Assembly (NCBI RefSeq): GCF_000236705.1
Contig: NC_016599.1
Span: forward strand, 2,108,001 to 2,172,000
Source of the DNA: Owenweeksia hongkongensis DSM 17368
GTDB lineage: Bacteria > Bacteroidota > Bacteroidia > Flavobacteriales > Schleiferiaceae
DNA length: 64,000 nt
Direction: 5' to 3'
The first letter of the stretch is position 1; each line of letters starts with the position of its first letter. Made by a program: the position numbers and the translations under genes. The notes under the pieces are model-generated. The model did not search any database, was not told where the DNA came from, and saw only the letters and a program-made list of their open reading frames with translations. Positions 36,527 to 44,506 of this stretch are shown in pieces.

Positions 36527-36555
36527 AAGGCCGCCTCAATTGAGGTGGCCTTTTC
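36527..36555 (+). terminator. Terminator of the M1 aminopeptidase gene
   Basis: AAGGCCGCCTCA pairs with TGAGGTGGCCTT (one G-T pair), followed by TTTTC. It lies about 50 bases after the peptidase stop. Confidence 0.85.
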
Positions 36556-36563
36556 TCTTCTAT

Positions 36564-36596
36564 AACTTTTCCAAAGTTTGAAACTTTGGAAAAGTT
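36564..36596. repeat. 33-base intergenic palindrome
   Basis: AACTTTTCCAAAGTTT, a single G, then the exact complement AAACTTTGGAAAAGTT. It lies nine bases past the peptidase terminator and is too symmetrical to be chance. It has no U-tract, so it is not an obvious second terminator. It may be one copy of a dispersed REP-like repeat; its half-site resembles that of the palindrome at 19353 (11 of 15 matching positions). Confidence 0.8.
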
Positions 36597-36697
36597 TTGC
36601 AGCTGATTCGTGCGAAGCCCTCGCCCGTTCCTTCCACAATAACTCTCACTTTTGTACTCCTCTGTTTCAAAAACAAATCCCACAATTCCCCGTTTCA

Positions 36698-36705
36698 TAC
36701 TTTTG
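36698..36705 (+). promoter_or_regulatory. Candidate -7 element (TACTTTTG) before the lipoprotein gene
   Basis: TACTTTTGCC fits TAnnTTTG and lies 28 bases before the ATG at 36734. No -33 TTG at a proper distance was found. Confidence 0.4.
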
Positions 36706-36733
36706 CCAAAGTAATTGTCTCAAAAACATTAAA

Positions 36734-37120
36734 ATGAAAACCACCCTTCAAATTTCAATGCTGTTATTGGTTTTGTCCTTTAGCTTTACTTCTTGCAAAG
36801 ACGATGAAAACTGCACCGAGGAATTCAAAAGAATTACTGTTGCCGTAAAAAACCTGGACGGTACTGCCGCTCAATTGAATGAAGTTTATTGGATAGATTT
36901 GGCAACTAGTGACACTACCATTTTAGCACCCACTACTTCTGGAGTTTACATTTTAGCAGATGACAATACCGCAATTTCAGGTACCGCAACTTTTCGTTTC
37001 GATGCGTATCAGACTACTTCCCAAGGTTCTTTTCTGGTAGCCAGTGAAAATTACGTACTGAACGAAGGTGATTGCCACATTGAGAAAACCTCTGGTAAAA
37101 GCACAATTACTTTAGACTAA
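36734..37120 (+). CDS. Small uncharacterised lipoprotein
   Basis: The 128-residue protein starts at the ATG at 36734, which gives a lipoprotein signal MKTTLQISMLLLVLSFSFTSC (Cys21). The longer frame from 36578 reads through a palindrome and promoter-like sequence. The mature part is a single beta-rich domain of about 100 residues (RITVAVKNLDGTAAQLNEVYWIDLATSDTT, GTATFRFDAYQTT) with three cysteines. No family was recognised. It is probably on the periplasmic face or the cell surface. Confidence 0.7.
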   Translation: MKTTLQISMLLLVLSFSFTSCKDDENCTEEFKRITVAVKNLDGTAAQLNEVYWIDLATSDTTILAPTTSGVYILADDNTAISGTATFRFDAYQTTSQGSFLVASENYVLNEGDCHIEKTSGKSTITLD

Positions 37121-37219
37121 TTTTGCGGCAAACAATTGCCCCTACTTTGGGCTTGTATTGTTTTACTATAAAGCAATGAAAGTTTTGTCACACACCCCTA
37201 TTTCCATTTCACAAGCCTC

Positions 37220-38134
37220 ATGAGAGTAGTCACCACACTCTGTATGACCTTGCTTATTTCTGTGCTTTACAGCCAGGAATATATTGACCCTTTGAAGCTA
37301 TACTTTGCCACCTCGCCCAACACTGGGTATGACGGAGTAGATGGCACCACTAGCATAAATGAATATGGTGCTGAAATAATGGTACCCCGCCCATTTGGCG
37401 ATGGTAATGCTTGGATTCTAGGAGTACATGCCGAACTCACCACTTTAATGCCGGAACCTAACACAGAGGTTCTAAACTTATATACAATAAGTCCGCGCTT
37501 GGGTGTTTTATGGCAGCACAATGAAAAGTGGAGTGGTCAGTATGTGTTGCTTCCGCAAATTGCCAGTGACCTGAAAGGCTTTGGTTGGAACGATGTACAA
37601 ATGGGCGCCATCGGAATTGTGAGCTACAAAAAAAGCGAACGCACCCAGTATCGCTTTGGTGCATTTTACAATTCCGCATTGTATGGTCCAGCAGTATTTG
37701 TAGTGGCTGGTTTTTATCATAAATCTGAAAATAAGAAATGGACTTGGGATTTTAGGCTTCCTATTGATGCCGATATCAACTATAAAATAAATGACAAGTT
37801 TAGCACCGGTATCCATTTTGACGCCATGCTTCGATCCTATTATCTTAATGACCCTCTTTTTAATTCCGGTAATGAGTACATTGTAAAATCTACACAGGAG
37901 CCTTTTCTATATATGAATTATAGCCCCGCGAAAAACTTTGTATTTATGCTGAAACTGGGACATTCTGCTTTTCGCCATTACCGCATGTTTGACACGGATG
38001 ACAAAGTAGATTTTGTATTTACAGGAGCTACCTTTAATGACAACCGCACCCAGCTAAACCATGATCAGAAGGATAATTTTATCCTTCAGCTTCGTTTTCA
38101 TTATCGCTTTTTTCTTGATGACCAAAAGCGCTAG
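37220..38134 (+). CDS. DUF6268-family outer-membrane barrel protein
   Basis: The 304 residues have a signal peptide (cleavage near LYSQ) and many alternating strands: AWILGVHAELTTL, YTISPRLGVLWQHNEKWSGQYVLLPQIASDLKG, QYRFGAFYNSALYGPAVFVVAGFYH. The end is FILQLRFHYRFFLDDQKR. This matches the Bacteroidota outer-membrane family called DUF6268, of unknown function. It lies 99 bases after the small lipoprotein gene on the same strand. Confidence 0.75.
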   Translation: MRVVTTLCMTLLISVLYSQEYIDPLKLYFATSPNTGYDGVDGTTSINEYGAEIMVPRPFGDGNAWILGVHAELTTLMPEPNTEVLNLYTISPRLGVLWQHNEKWSGQYVLLPQIASDLKGFGWNDVQMGAIGIVSYKKSERTQYRFGAFYNSALYGPAVFVVAGFYHKSENKKWTWDFRLPIDADINYKINDKFSTGIHFDAMLRSYYLNDPLFNSGNEYIVKSTQEPFLYMNYSPAKNFVFMLKLGHSAFRHYRMFDTDDKVDFVFTGATFNDNRTQLNHDQKDNFILQLRFHYRFFLDDQKR

Positions 38135-38151
38135 CCTTTCGGCAGAAAACC

Positions 38152-38159
38152 TATTTTTG
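38152..38159 (+). promoter_or_regulatory. Candidate -7 element (TATTTTTG) before the methyltransferase gene
   Basis: TATTTTTGGC fits TAnnTTTG, 20 bases before the ATG at 38179. The -33 box is not clear. Confidence 0.4.
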
Positions 38160-38178
38160 GCGGAAGAGTAAAACGAGC

Positions 38179-38892
38179 ATGGATCAAAAGAAAATCGAAG
38201 ACTTTTACGACAACTTTTCAGCGCACCAAATGAAGGTAGGTGTAAACGAGCGCATATTTTCGCTTTACCAGCGAATGAAAAAATATGGCCTCTCATCATC
38301 TTCCAGAATTTTGGAACTCGGTTCTGGCATTGGCTCCATGACTTATCTTCTTTCTAAAAAGGTAAAATCAGGTCTTGTGGAATCTGTGGACCTCAGCCCA
38401 AAATCTATTGAGCTGCTAAACTCCTCCATTTCCAACCCGGCTATAAAAGGCTATGCGGCCGATGTAGTGAATTATACACCCAAGCAAAGCGACTTTGATT
38501 TTATCACTCTCTTTGATGTAATTGAGCACATTCCCATTGAGCGCCACGCTGATCTTTTTAAGAATTTGGCCAGCATTATGACTGAGAAAACCACGCTCCT
38601 CATCAACATTCCAAACCCAAAATATATAGAGTACGACCGCATTCATCAGCCCGAAGTTCTTCAGGTAATCGATCAGCCCATCCCGCTTACCGCTATTGCC
38701 AAAAATGTGGAAGACAATGGTCTGTTCATGCACCTTTTTGAAACCTATAGCATTTGGGTAGAAAACGATTATCAGTTTATGATGATTAGAAAGGATCGTG
38801 ACTTTAAGGAGGTAAAACTTAATGAGAAGCGCAGCATCACCGAAAAGGTAATACATCGTCTTTCACTTATGTGGAATAAAGCTTTAAGCTAA
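38179..38892 (+). CDS. Class I SAM-dependent methyltransferase
   Basis: The 237 residues contain the SAM-binding glycine loop ILELGSGIGSMTYLL near residue 44, an acidic residue after strand 2 (VESVDLSPKSIELL), and DFITLFDVIEHIP as motif post-I/II. The substrate cannot be read from sequence; relatives act on lipids, quinones or sugars. The end lies three bases from the convergent murF-alr stop, so no terminator separates them. Confidence 0.85.
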   Translation: MDQKKIEDFYDNFSAHQMKVGVNERIFSLYQRMKKYGLSSSSRILELGSGIGSMTYLLSKKVKSGLVESVDLSPKSIELLNSSISNPAIKGYAADVVNYTPKQSDFDFITLFDVIEHIPIERHADLFKNLASIMTEKTTLLINIPNPKYIEYDRIHQPEVLQVIDQPIPLTAIAKNVEDNGLFMHLFETYSIWVENDYQFMMIRKDRDFKEVKLNEKRSITEKVIHRLSLMWNKALS

Positions 38893-38895
38893 AAA

Positions 38896-41364
38896 CTATT
38901 CCATAAAATACACACGCTTTACGCGGGAAGAAATTCCGGTGAGCACTTCATAAGGTATGGTGTCCATTTTTTGTGCTAGCTCATATACCGATATGGTGGG
39001 GCCAAAAACTTCCACCTCATCTCCTTCGGCTACATCGCTTCCGGTAACGTCCACCATCACCATATCCATGCATACGCGGCCTACCACTTGGTAGCGCTTT
39101 CCGCTAATGACCACTTCGCCCACACCATTACTCAAGCTTCTTCGAAATCCATCCGCATAGCCAATGGAAACTACCGCAATAGTTGTTGGTTTTTCAGCAA
39201 CAAAGGTTCGGCCATAACCTACGCTATCACCCACTTTTAGCTGTTTTACTTGAGACACAGAGGCCATTAAATCACTCACAACATTCAAATGCTTTTTATC
39301 CTCCACATTGGAGCCAATACCGTACAAGCCCACGCCAAGCCTCACCATATCAAAATGCGCTTCAGGGTATTGCGAAATTCCACTGGAATTGGAAATGTGA
39401 CGAAGGAAACTATACCCCAAATCACTTTTCAACTTATCCGTCATTTGCTTAAGCTTAGCCACCTGACCTAGCGTAAAGTCACGCTGTTCAGGGTCATCGC
39501 TTGCTGCCAAATGTGAGAACACCGATGCTACTTTTATATGTCTGTGAGATTTTAGCTTTTCCGCTAAATCTTTCAGCTGGTCTTCTACAAAACCCAGGCG
39601 GTGCATTCCTGTTTCTACTTTTAGGTGCACCTTAAATGCTTCACTGAGATTGTAATTTTTGAGAGCATTTTCCAGCATTTCTAATTGATGAAAACTGTAA
39701 ACCTCTGGTTCCAAATTGTACTCTACCAAATCATGAAAAGAAGATGGCTCAGCATTGAGCACCAATATCGGCAGCGATATCCCAGCTTTGCGCAAAGCCA
39801 CACCTTCATCGGTATAAGCTACTCCCAAATAATCTACTTTATGAAACTGTAGCAAATTGGCGATTTCATACGTTCCACTTCCGTATGAAAATGCCTTTAC
39901 CATAGCCATAATGCGCGTACCACCATTGAGTTTACTTCTAAAGTAATTTAGATTGTAAACCATTCGGTTCATATAAATATTGAGTACCGTTTGATGCGAC
40001 TTTTCCTCTAGGGCCGAACTTATTTCTTCAAAATGAAAAGAGCGGGCGCCCTTTAGTAAAATAGCCGATTGCTTAAAACTATGGCTATAAATATTCTTTA
40101 AAAAGTGTTTTGTGCTTGGGTAAAAAATAGCGGTGGAATTCAGTGCAAAAGCTCCGTTTTTCAAATCCTTACCTATGGCAATTATCTCATCCAGCTCAAA
40201 GCGATTAATCACCTCGGCCATTCTGCTGAACAGCTCTTCAGAAGCCAAGCCACTTTGCTGAAGCTCACTAATTATTAAAACCTTTTTCCGATTCCCAGCC
40301 TGGTTTTCTAAATAATGAAGAGCCACCCGTAGCGACTCCATATCCGAATTGTAGGCGTCATTTATAATAATATTGCCATTGCTCCCGGCTTTCATCTGAA
40401 GGCGCATCTCCACCGGGTTTAGTTTGGCAAAAGACTTTTTCATCTCCTCCTCATCCAAGCTAAGCTCTAAACCCAGGCGCCAGCAATGAATCGCATTTTG
40501 GATAGAGGCGGCATCGGTAAAAGGGATTTGTAAAGTGTGCGTACGCTCGTCCATAGTACCTATTAGTACCGTTTGTGCCTCTTCAATTTTCACTTCAATT
40601 CTTAAATCAGCAGGGCCATTTTCCCGCGTCCATGATAAAAGCTGAATCCCTCTTTCTTCCGTAAAAACTTCTATTTGCTTAGCTAAGTTGCTTCCGTTGG
40701 CTTCGTAAACCAATTGCTTGGAATGCTTGAACAGCTTTAACTTTTCCGCTATTTTTTCTGAGTTCGATTCAAAATTAGCATCGTGTGCCGAACCGATATT
40801 GGTAAAGATTCCTATTTCCGGCTGAAGGATTTTCTCCAACTTTTCCATTTCATCAGGTTCACTGATACCACTTTCAAAAACCGCAAACTCATTTTTGGCT
40901 TCCAGCTCCCACACCGAAAGTGGAACGCCAATTTGCGAGTTGTAACTCTTAGGGCTTCGACAGGTAGAAAACTGCTTTTGCAGAATTTGCCCCATCCACT
41001 CTTTAACTACCGTTTTGCCATTGCTTCCCGTTACAGCAATTACAGCAGCCGATGACTGCTCACGGATGTGTTTAGCTAAATCCTGTAATGCTTTCAAACT
41101 ATCGGGCACCACCACAAAATTGGCATCAAAAGTTTGGGTAGGCATTTGTTCCACCACGAAATGACTGACACCTTTCTTTACTAAATCCTCAATGTATTTA
41201 TGTCCATCGTGATTTTTTCCGCGCAAAGCGAAAAACAGCACACCCTCAGCCGATGAAAACTGACGGGAATCCAATAAAATACGAGTAACGATTTCAGAAG
41301 GATAAAGAGCCGAAAATTCAGCATTTAGCAATTCAGCTATTTTTGAAATCGCGAGTTGTGCCAT
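38896..41364 (-). CDS. Bifunctional MurF ligase / alanine racemase
   Basis: One chain of 822 residues joins two steps of peptidoglycan synthesis. The N-terminal half is MurF, which adds D-Ala-D-Ala to the UDP-MurNAc tripeptide: ATP loop VIAVTGSNGKTVVKEW, with NIGSAHDANF and INDAYNSD. The C-terminal half from about residue 460 is alanine racemase, which makes D-alanine: PLP lysine in MAMVKAFSYGSGTYE (about 488), GLYGIGSN, and the loop VVSIGYADGFRRSLSNG. The fusion is known from Bacteroidota. tdk lies 57 bases upstream on the same strand. Confidence 0.95.
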   Translation of the reverse strand: MAQLAISKIAELLNAEFSALYPSEIVTRILLDSRQFSSAEGVLFFALRGKNHDGHKYIEDLVKKGVSHFVVEQMPTQTFDANFVVVPDSLKALQDLAKHIREQSSAAVIAVTGSNGKTVVKEWMGQILQKQFSTCRSPKSYNSQIGVPLSVWELEAKNEFAVFESGISEPDEMEKLEKILQPEIGIFTNIGSAHDANFESNSEKIAEKLKLFKHSKQLVYEANGSNLAKQIEVFTEERGIQLLSWTRENGPADLRIEVKIEEAQTVLIGTMDERTHTLQIPFTDAASIQNAIHCWRLGLELSLDEEEMKKSFAKLNPVEMRLQMKAGSNGNIIINDAYNSDMESLRVALHYLENQAGNRKKVLIISELQQSGLASEELFSRMAEVINRFELDEIIAIGKDLKNGAFALNSTAIFYPSTKHFLKNIYSHSFKQSAILLKGARSFHFEEISSALEEKSHQTVLNIYMNRMVYNLNYFRSKLNGGTRIMAMVKAFSYGSGTYEIANLLQFHKVDYLGVAYTDEGVALRKAGISLPILVLNAEPSSFHDLVEYNLEPEVYSFHQLEMLENALKNYNLSEAFKVHLKVETGMHRLGFVEDQLKDLAEKLKSHRHIKVASVFSHLAASDDPEQRDFTLGQVAKLKQMTDKLKSDLGYSFLRHISNSSGISQYPEAHFDMVRLGVGLYGIGSNVEDKKHLNVVSDLMASVSQVKQLKVGDSVGYGRTFVAEKPTTIAVVSIGYADGFRRSLSNGVGEVVISGKRYQVVGRVCMDMVMVDVTGSDVAEGDEVEVFGPTISVYELAQKMDTIPYEVLTGISSRVKRVYFME

Positions 41365-41421
41365 AGATTATTTTGTGCCTAAATTAATGCAAGCAGGTCA
41401 TATTCTTAGTACTTGCTTAGC

Positions 41422-42015
41422 CTATTTCTGTTTCTTCTCCTCCGCTAACAATTCATTAAAAGCTGCCCGGCTCAGCGGCTCGTATTCTAAGTGTTCGCCA
41501 AGCATTACCTGCTTTTCATTAGTAGTCTTTCGATGAGAATAGTTGGCAAGATTTCCTGTGCGAACGCATACTGCATGAACCTTGGTTACATATTCGGCCG
41601 TAGCCATAAGGTTGGGCATGGGGCCAAAAGGTTTTCCCTTAAAATCCATATCCAAGCCGGCTACAATAACACGCGAACCACGATTGGCCAATTCATTGCA
41701 AACCTCCACAATACCATCATCAAAAAATTGCGCTTCATCAATTCCAATCACATCCACACCATCGCCCAAAAGGAGAAGGTTGGAACTATTTTCTACCGGA
41801 GTACAGCGAATGGCATTTTTATCATGGCTTACCACATCCTCTTCCGCGTAGCGGGTGTCCACCATGGGTTTAAAGATTTCCACCTTTTGTTTGGCAAATT
41901 GCGCACGCTTTAGTCTGCGAATCAACTCTTCAGTTTTTCCGCTAAACATTGAACCACAAATCACTTCCATCCATCCGGTGTGTTTGTGCTGGTTTACGGG
42001 GTTTTCAAGAAACAT
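41422..42015 (-). CDS. tdk: Thymidine kinase
   Basis: The salvage enzyme phosphorylates thymidine. The 197 residues show the P-loop GSMFSGKT at 21-28, DEAQFFDDG, the lasso-loop region [21 protein letters not shown] and a C-terminal [11 protein letters not shown]. The four zinc cysteines of type II kinases are reduced to one (VCVRTGN), so the zinc site is probably lost; activity can still be expected because the active-site elements remain. It lies upstream of murF-alr and is divergent from the next gene. Confidence 0.95.
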   Translation of the reverse strand: MFLENPVNQHKHTGWMEVICGSMFSGKTEELIRRLKRAQFAKQKVEIFKPMVDTRYAEEDVVSHDKNAIRCTPVENSSNLLLLGDGVDVIGIDEAQFFDDGIVEVCNELANRGSRVIVAGLDMDFKGKPFGPMPNLMATAEYVTKVHAVCVRTGNLANYSHRKTTNEKQVMLGEHLEYEPLSRAAFNELLAEEKKQK

Positions 42016-42074
42016 TTAGTACTTTCAGGCCTTAATTTACAAAGCACAAAACTACTCAAAAGATACCCACCCCT

Positions 42075-42794
42075 ATGGAGGAATATGTGAGAAAGGAACT
42101 GGAAGAAATTTGCCAAGATATACTCAATAACACCCAAGCTACTGACATCGAGCAGCAACTGGCTTCGGTACAATCATTATATGAAAAACTTTTGGTGCTC
42201 AATTATGTGAGTTCGCGAAAGCAAAGCGTGCCCCAAGTAACAGCACAAGAAGCGCCCAAACCTGAACCAAAAGTAGAAGCTCCTGCTCCGCCACCTGTTC
42301 AAGAAATCCCAAAACCAGAGCCACCAAAGCCGGTAGTTGAAGAGAAACCAGAAATAGTGGAACCCATTGCTGAGGCTCCAAAATCGGTTGCTCCACCTCA
42401 ACCTGTGCAGCAAAAACCCGAGCCAATAAACGAAAGCCCGGTGATAGAAAAGGAACTGGTAGACGACAAAACTCCACAGCAACAGCAAATGGAGGAAGTA
42501 CTTCGTCAAAGTTCTGCGCCAAAAACTCCAAGCAAAAGTTCGTCAATAAATGAGCGCTACGGCACAGGAGCAATTACGCTAGGCCTAAATGATAGAATAG
42601 CTTTTGTAAACCAACTTTTTGGTGGTCAGCAGGAAGATTTGAACCGCGTGATTTCCCAAATCAATACTTTGGAAAGCTTTCAGGAAGCAGAAGATTTTAT
42701 TGAGAACATGATAAAACCTGAGTACGACTGGAGCCAAAAAGAAGAGTTTGAAATGCGCTTTATGGATAGGGTGAGGCAGAAATTTGGGGAGTAA
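42075..42794 (+). CDS. Conserved uncharacterised cytosolic protein with a proline-rich middle
   Basis: The 239 residues have three parts: a helical start (YVRKELEEICQDILNNTQATDIEQQLASVQSLYEKLLVL), a Pro/Glu/Lys linker (about 55-125, with repeated PKPEP and PPxPVQ), and a conserved C-terminal helical domain (INERYGTGAITLGLNDRIAFVNQLFGGQQEDLNRVISQINTLESFQEAEDFIENM). There is no signal peptide or membrane helix. From memory, relatives of the last domain occur in many Flavobacteriia without an assigned function. It is divergent from tdk. Confidence 0.75.
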   Translation: MEEYVRKELEEICQDILNNTQATDIEQQLASVQSLYEKLLVLNYVSSRKQSVPQVTAQEAPKPEPKVEAPAPPPVQEIPKPEPPKPVVEEKPEIVEPIAEAPKSVAPPQPVQQKPEPINESPVIEKELVDDKTPQQQQMEEVLRQSSAPKTPSKSSSINERYGTGAITLGLNDRIAFVNQLFGGQQEDLNRVISQINTLESFQEAEDFIENMIKPEYDWSQKEEFEMRFMDRVRQKFGE

Positions 42795-42930
42795 TTCAGG
42801 AGAACAGATTTGAGCAATTTTAACGGAGAATAAATTTATATGTGCAGTCCTTGGTCGACAGAGATAAACTTTCACCAAAGCAGAGCACGAATATTTTCCA
42901 GATTGCGTTCTTTATTCTGAAATCCTGAAT

Positions 42931-43533
42931 ATGAAAAAACCCCACCTCCTACTCATTCTTCTCCTGTCAGGCACTTTGCTCATAGCTCAGAGAGCGGAAG
43001 TAAAACCTTTTCGAAACATCATTATTGGCAATTCTGGGTCGATACTTTATGATGACCTTAATGCTATGCCCGATGGTTCTCCTTATGATTATTGGGAATA
43101 CCACTGGACGACTAACATTGCCACGGACCTTAATCGTTTTTTAAGAGCGGGGGTGCAACGCATTGGTATTTACAACAACTTTGGGGATGGGCCTTTTAAT
43201 ATGTATGGAGGGTTTCTTCAACTTGATGTACTGCCCGCCACAAAGCATAGATTATTTCTGGAAGCTAACTATCATAGAGCTGATTTTTGTGCTTGTCAGG
43301 AGCTCACACCTTACCATGAAAAAGGTCTAAACTTCTTTGGTGGCGCCACAGGTTTTGACTGGGCATTCTCCCGCTTTTTTCATTTAGATGTAGGAATGGC
43401 TTTGGCCTGGGCCTTAGATAAAAATCAAGAATGGTCTGCGTTTGGAGAGTACTTTATCGGATTTGATATACATTTATTCCCACCCAAAGCAATGAAAGTT
43501 ATTCCGAGGGGAAAAAACGTGAAACATCTGTAA
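42931..43533 (+). CDS. Uncharacterised exported barrel-like protein
   Basis: The 200-residue protein has a signal peptide (LLSGTLLIAQR) and about eight strands rich in aromatic residues (DYWEYHWTTNIATDLNRFLRAGVQRIGIYNNFG, HRLFLEANYHRADFCACQELTPYHEKG). This suggests a small outer-membrane barrel. A CAC pair (DFCACQ) sits mid-protein. The end is basic (VIPRGKNVKHL) rather than a terminal aromatic. The following gene encodes another barrel-like protein 36 bases on; they may work together. No family was recognised. Confidence 0.65.
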   Translation: MKKPHLLLILLLSGTLLIAQRAEVKPFRNIIIGNSGSILYDDLNAMPDGSPYDYWEYHWTTNIATDLNRFLRAGVQRIGIYNNFGDGPFNMYGGFLQLDVLPATKHRLFLEANYHRADFCACQELTPYHEKGLNFFGGATGFDWAFSRFFHLDVGMALAWALDKNQEWSAFGEYFIGFDIHLFPPKAMKVIPRGKNVKHL

Positions 43534-43543
43534 TTAGCAATGT

Positions 43544-43551
43544 TATATTTG
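43544..43551 (+). promoter_or_regulatory. Candidate -7 element (TATATTTG) before the second barrel gene
   Basis: TATATTTG fits TAnnTTTG, 18 bases before the ATG at 43570 and 10 bases after the previous stop. The second gene may therefore have its own promoter. No -33 box is evident. Confidence 0.35.
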
Positions 43552-43569
43552 AATTCATAAACCTCTCAC

Positions 43570-44247
43570 ATGAAAAATATCAACTTCTCGATCCTATTGC
43601 TGTTTACTCTTATTTTTTCACAAAACTCCTTTGCCCAGCAAAAGCAGGTTTTCTTTGATGCCTCCGTGCTTTCGCAACCAGATGAGTTCAATTTTGCTGA
43701 CCCTACTTCCAAAACACCTGGTATTGAGTTTAACCTTGGCTATAGTTCAAACATTAAGAAATCTAATTTCATTTGGGAAGGACAAGTTTCTTACTTAAAT
43801 GCCCAAGCCGAACACTATCAGGATGAGTTTTATCCATCAATGCCAAATGACCCTTTCATTCCGGATGAAGTGACCTTTAAATACATTTATAGTGGAATAG
43901 GAATTAAGGCTGGAGTAGGATATAAAATAAGAGCAGCTGAAGGAAAACACAGTTTAACGCTTACAGCAGGTGCCAGCGGATACCTCCCTTTTCTTTCTAA
44001 AATCAAAACAAAGATTGATGATAACGATTGGGTAAAAAGACACCGCTACGAGGAGGATGATTTTAAATACGGCATCCTATATGGCTTTTACCTAAAACCC
44101 ATCTATCAATTTAGGTTTAAAAGAAATAACCCGTGGGCAATGCATATTTTTGGTGAAGCCAATTTACTCTGGAGAAATGAAGCCGATTATGGCAACCCTC
44201 TATTAATGGCTGGTGGAGGTATTGGCTTTAGCTACAGCTTGAATTAG
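43570..44247 (+). CDS. Outer-membrane beta-barrel protein
   Basis: The 225 residues have a signal peptide (cleavage near SFAQQ) and repeated strand patterns: GIEFNLGYSSNIKKSNFIWEGQVSYLNAQA, FKYIYSGIGIKAGVGYKI, HSLTLTAGASGYLPFLSKI, ending GGIGFSYSLN. Length and layout fit the small barrels of Bacteroidota; the ligand or role is unknown. A repeat region begins directly after its stop codon. Confidence 0.75.
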   Translation: MKNINFSILLLFTLIFSQNSFAQQKQVFFDASVLSQPDEFNFADPTSKTPGIEFNLGYSSNIKKSNFIWEGQVSYLNAQAEHYQDEFYPSMPNDPFIPDEVTFKYIYSGIGIKAGVGYKIRAAEGKHSLTLTAGASGYLPFLSKIKTKIDDNDWVKRHRYEEDDFKYGILYGFYLKPIYQFRFKRNNPWAMHIFGEANLLWRNEADYGNPLLMAGGGIGFSYSLN

Positions 44248-44374
44248 CACGCAGATTTCGCTGATTTCCGCTGATCTTGCTAATTCTTTTTCTGAGCTTA
44301 TCGGTGGAATCTGCGTGGATTTAATTACTTGTGGATTTCACTGATTCTCGCTGACTTTGCTAATTTTTTATAGG
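44248..44374. repeat. Two degenerate copies of a GCTGATT-rich repeat
   Basis: Copy one (from 44251, GCAGATTTCGCTGATTTCCG onward) and copy two (from 44331, GTGGATTTCACTGATTCTCG onward) agree at 28 of 35 bases and both run into TTGCTAATT. CACGCAGATT at 44248-44257 is inverted as AATCTGCGTG at 44308-44317. Similar CGCAGATTTCGCTGATT runs recur in Bacteroidota genomes (from memory). No gene is seen between 44248 and 44506. Confidence 0.6.
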
Positions 44375-44478
44375 CGATCTGTGGACTGTGGACTATCGAC
44401 TACCCCTCTCCCTCATCACAAAAACCTATACCCACATATTCTCTTTAAAATCAGTATTTAGAAAGCTTCCACATTACT

Positions 44479-44486
44479 TACCTTTG
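44479..44486 (+). promoter_or_regulatory. Candidate -7 element (TACCTTTG) before the mrp-kor genes
   Basis: TACCTTTGCAGG fits TAnnTTTG and lies 20 bases before the mrp ATG. The -33 region contains only ATTTAG. This would start the mrp-nifU-korA transcript. Confidence 0.5.
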
Positions 44487-44506
44487 CAGGCAAGAAAACC
44501 CGATTC

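Noticed and set aside
36564-36596. Palindrome as the terminator of the M1 peptidase gene
   Set aside because: A better hairpin with a T-run ends nine bases earlier, and the palindrome has no U-tract.
36578-36733. Upstream extension of the small lipoprotein gene
   Set aside because: It reads through a perfect palindrome and a promoter-like box and lacks a signal peptide, while the ATG at 36734 gives a proper lipoprotein signal.
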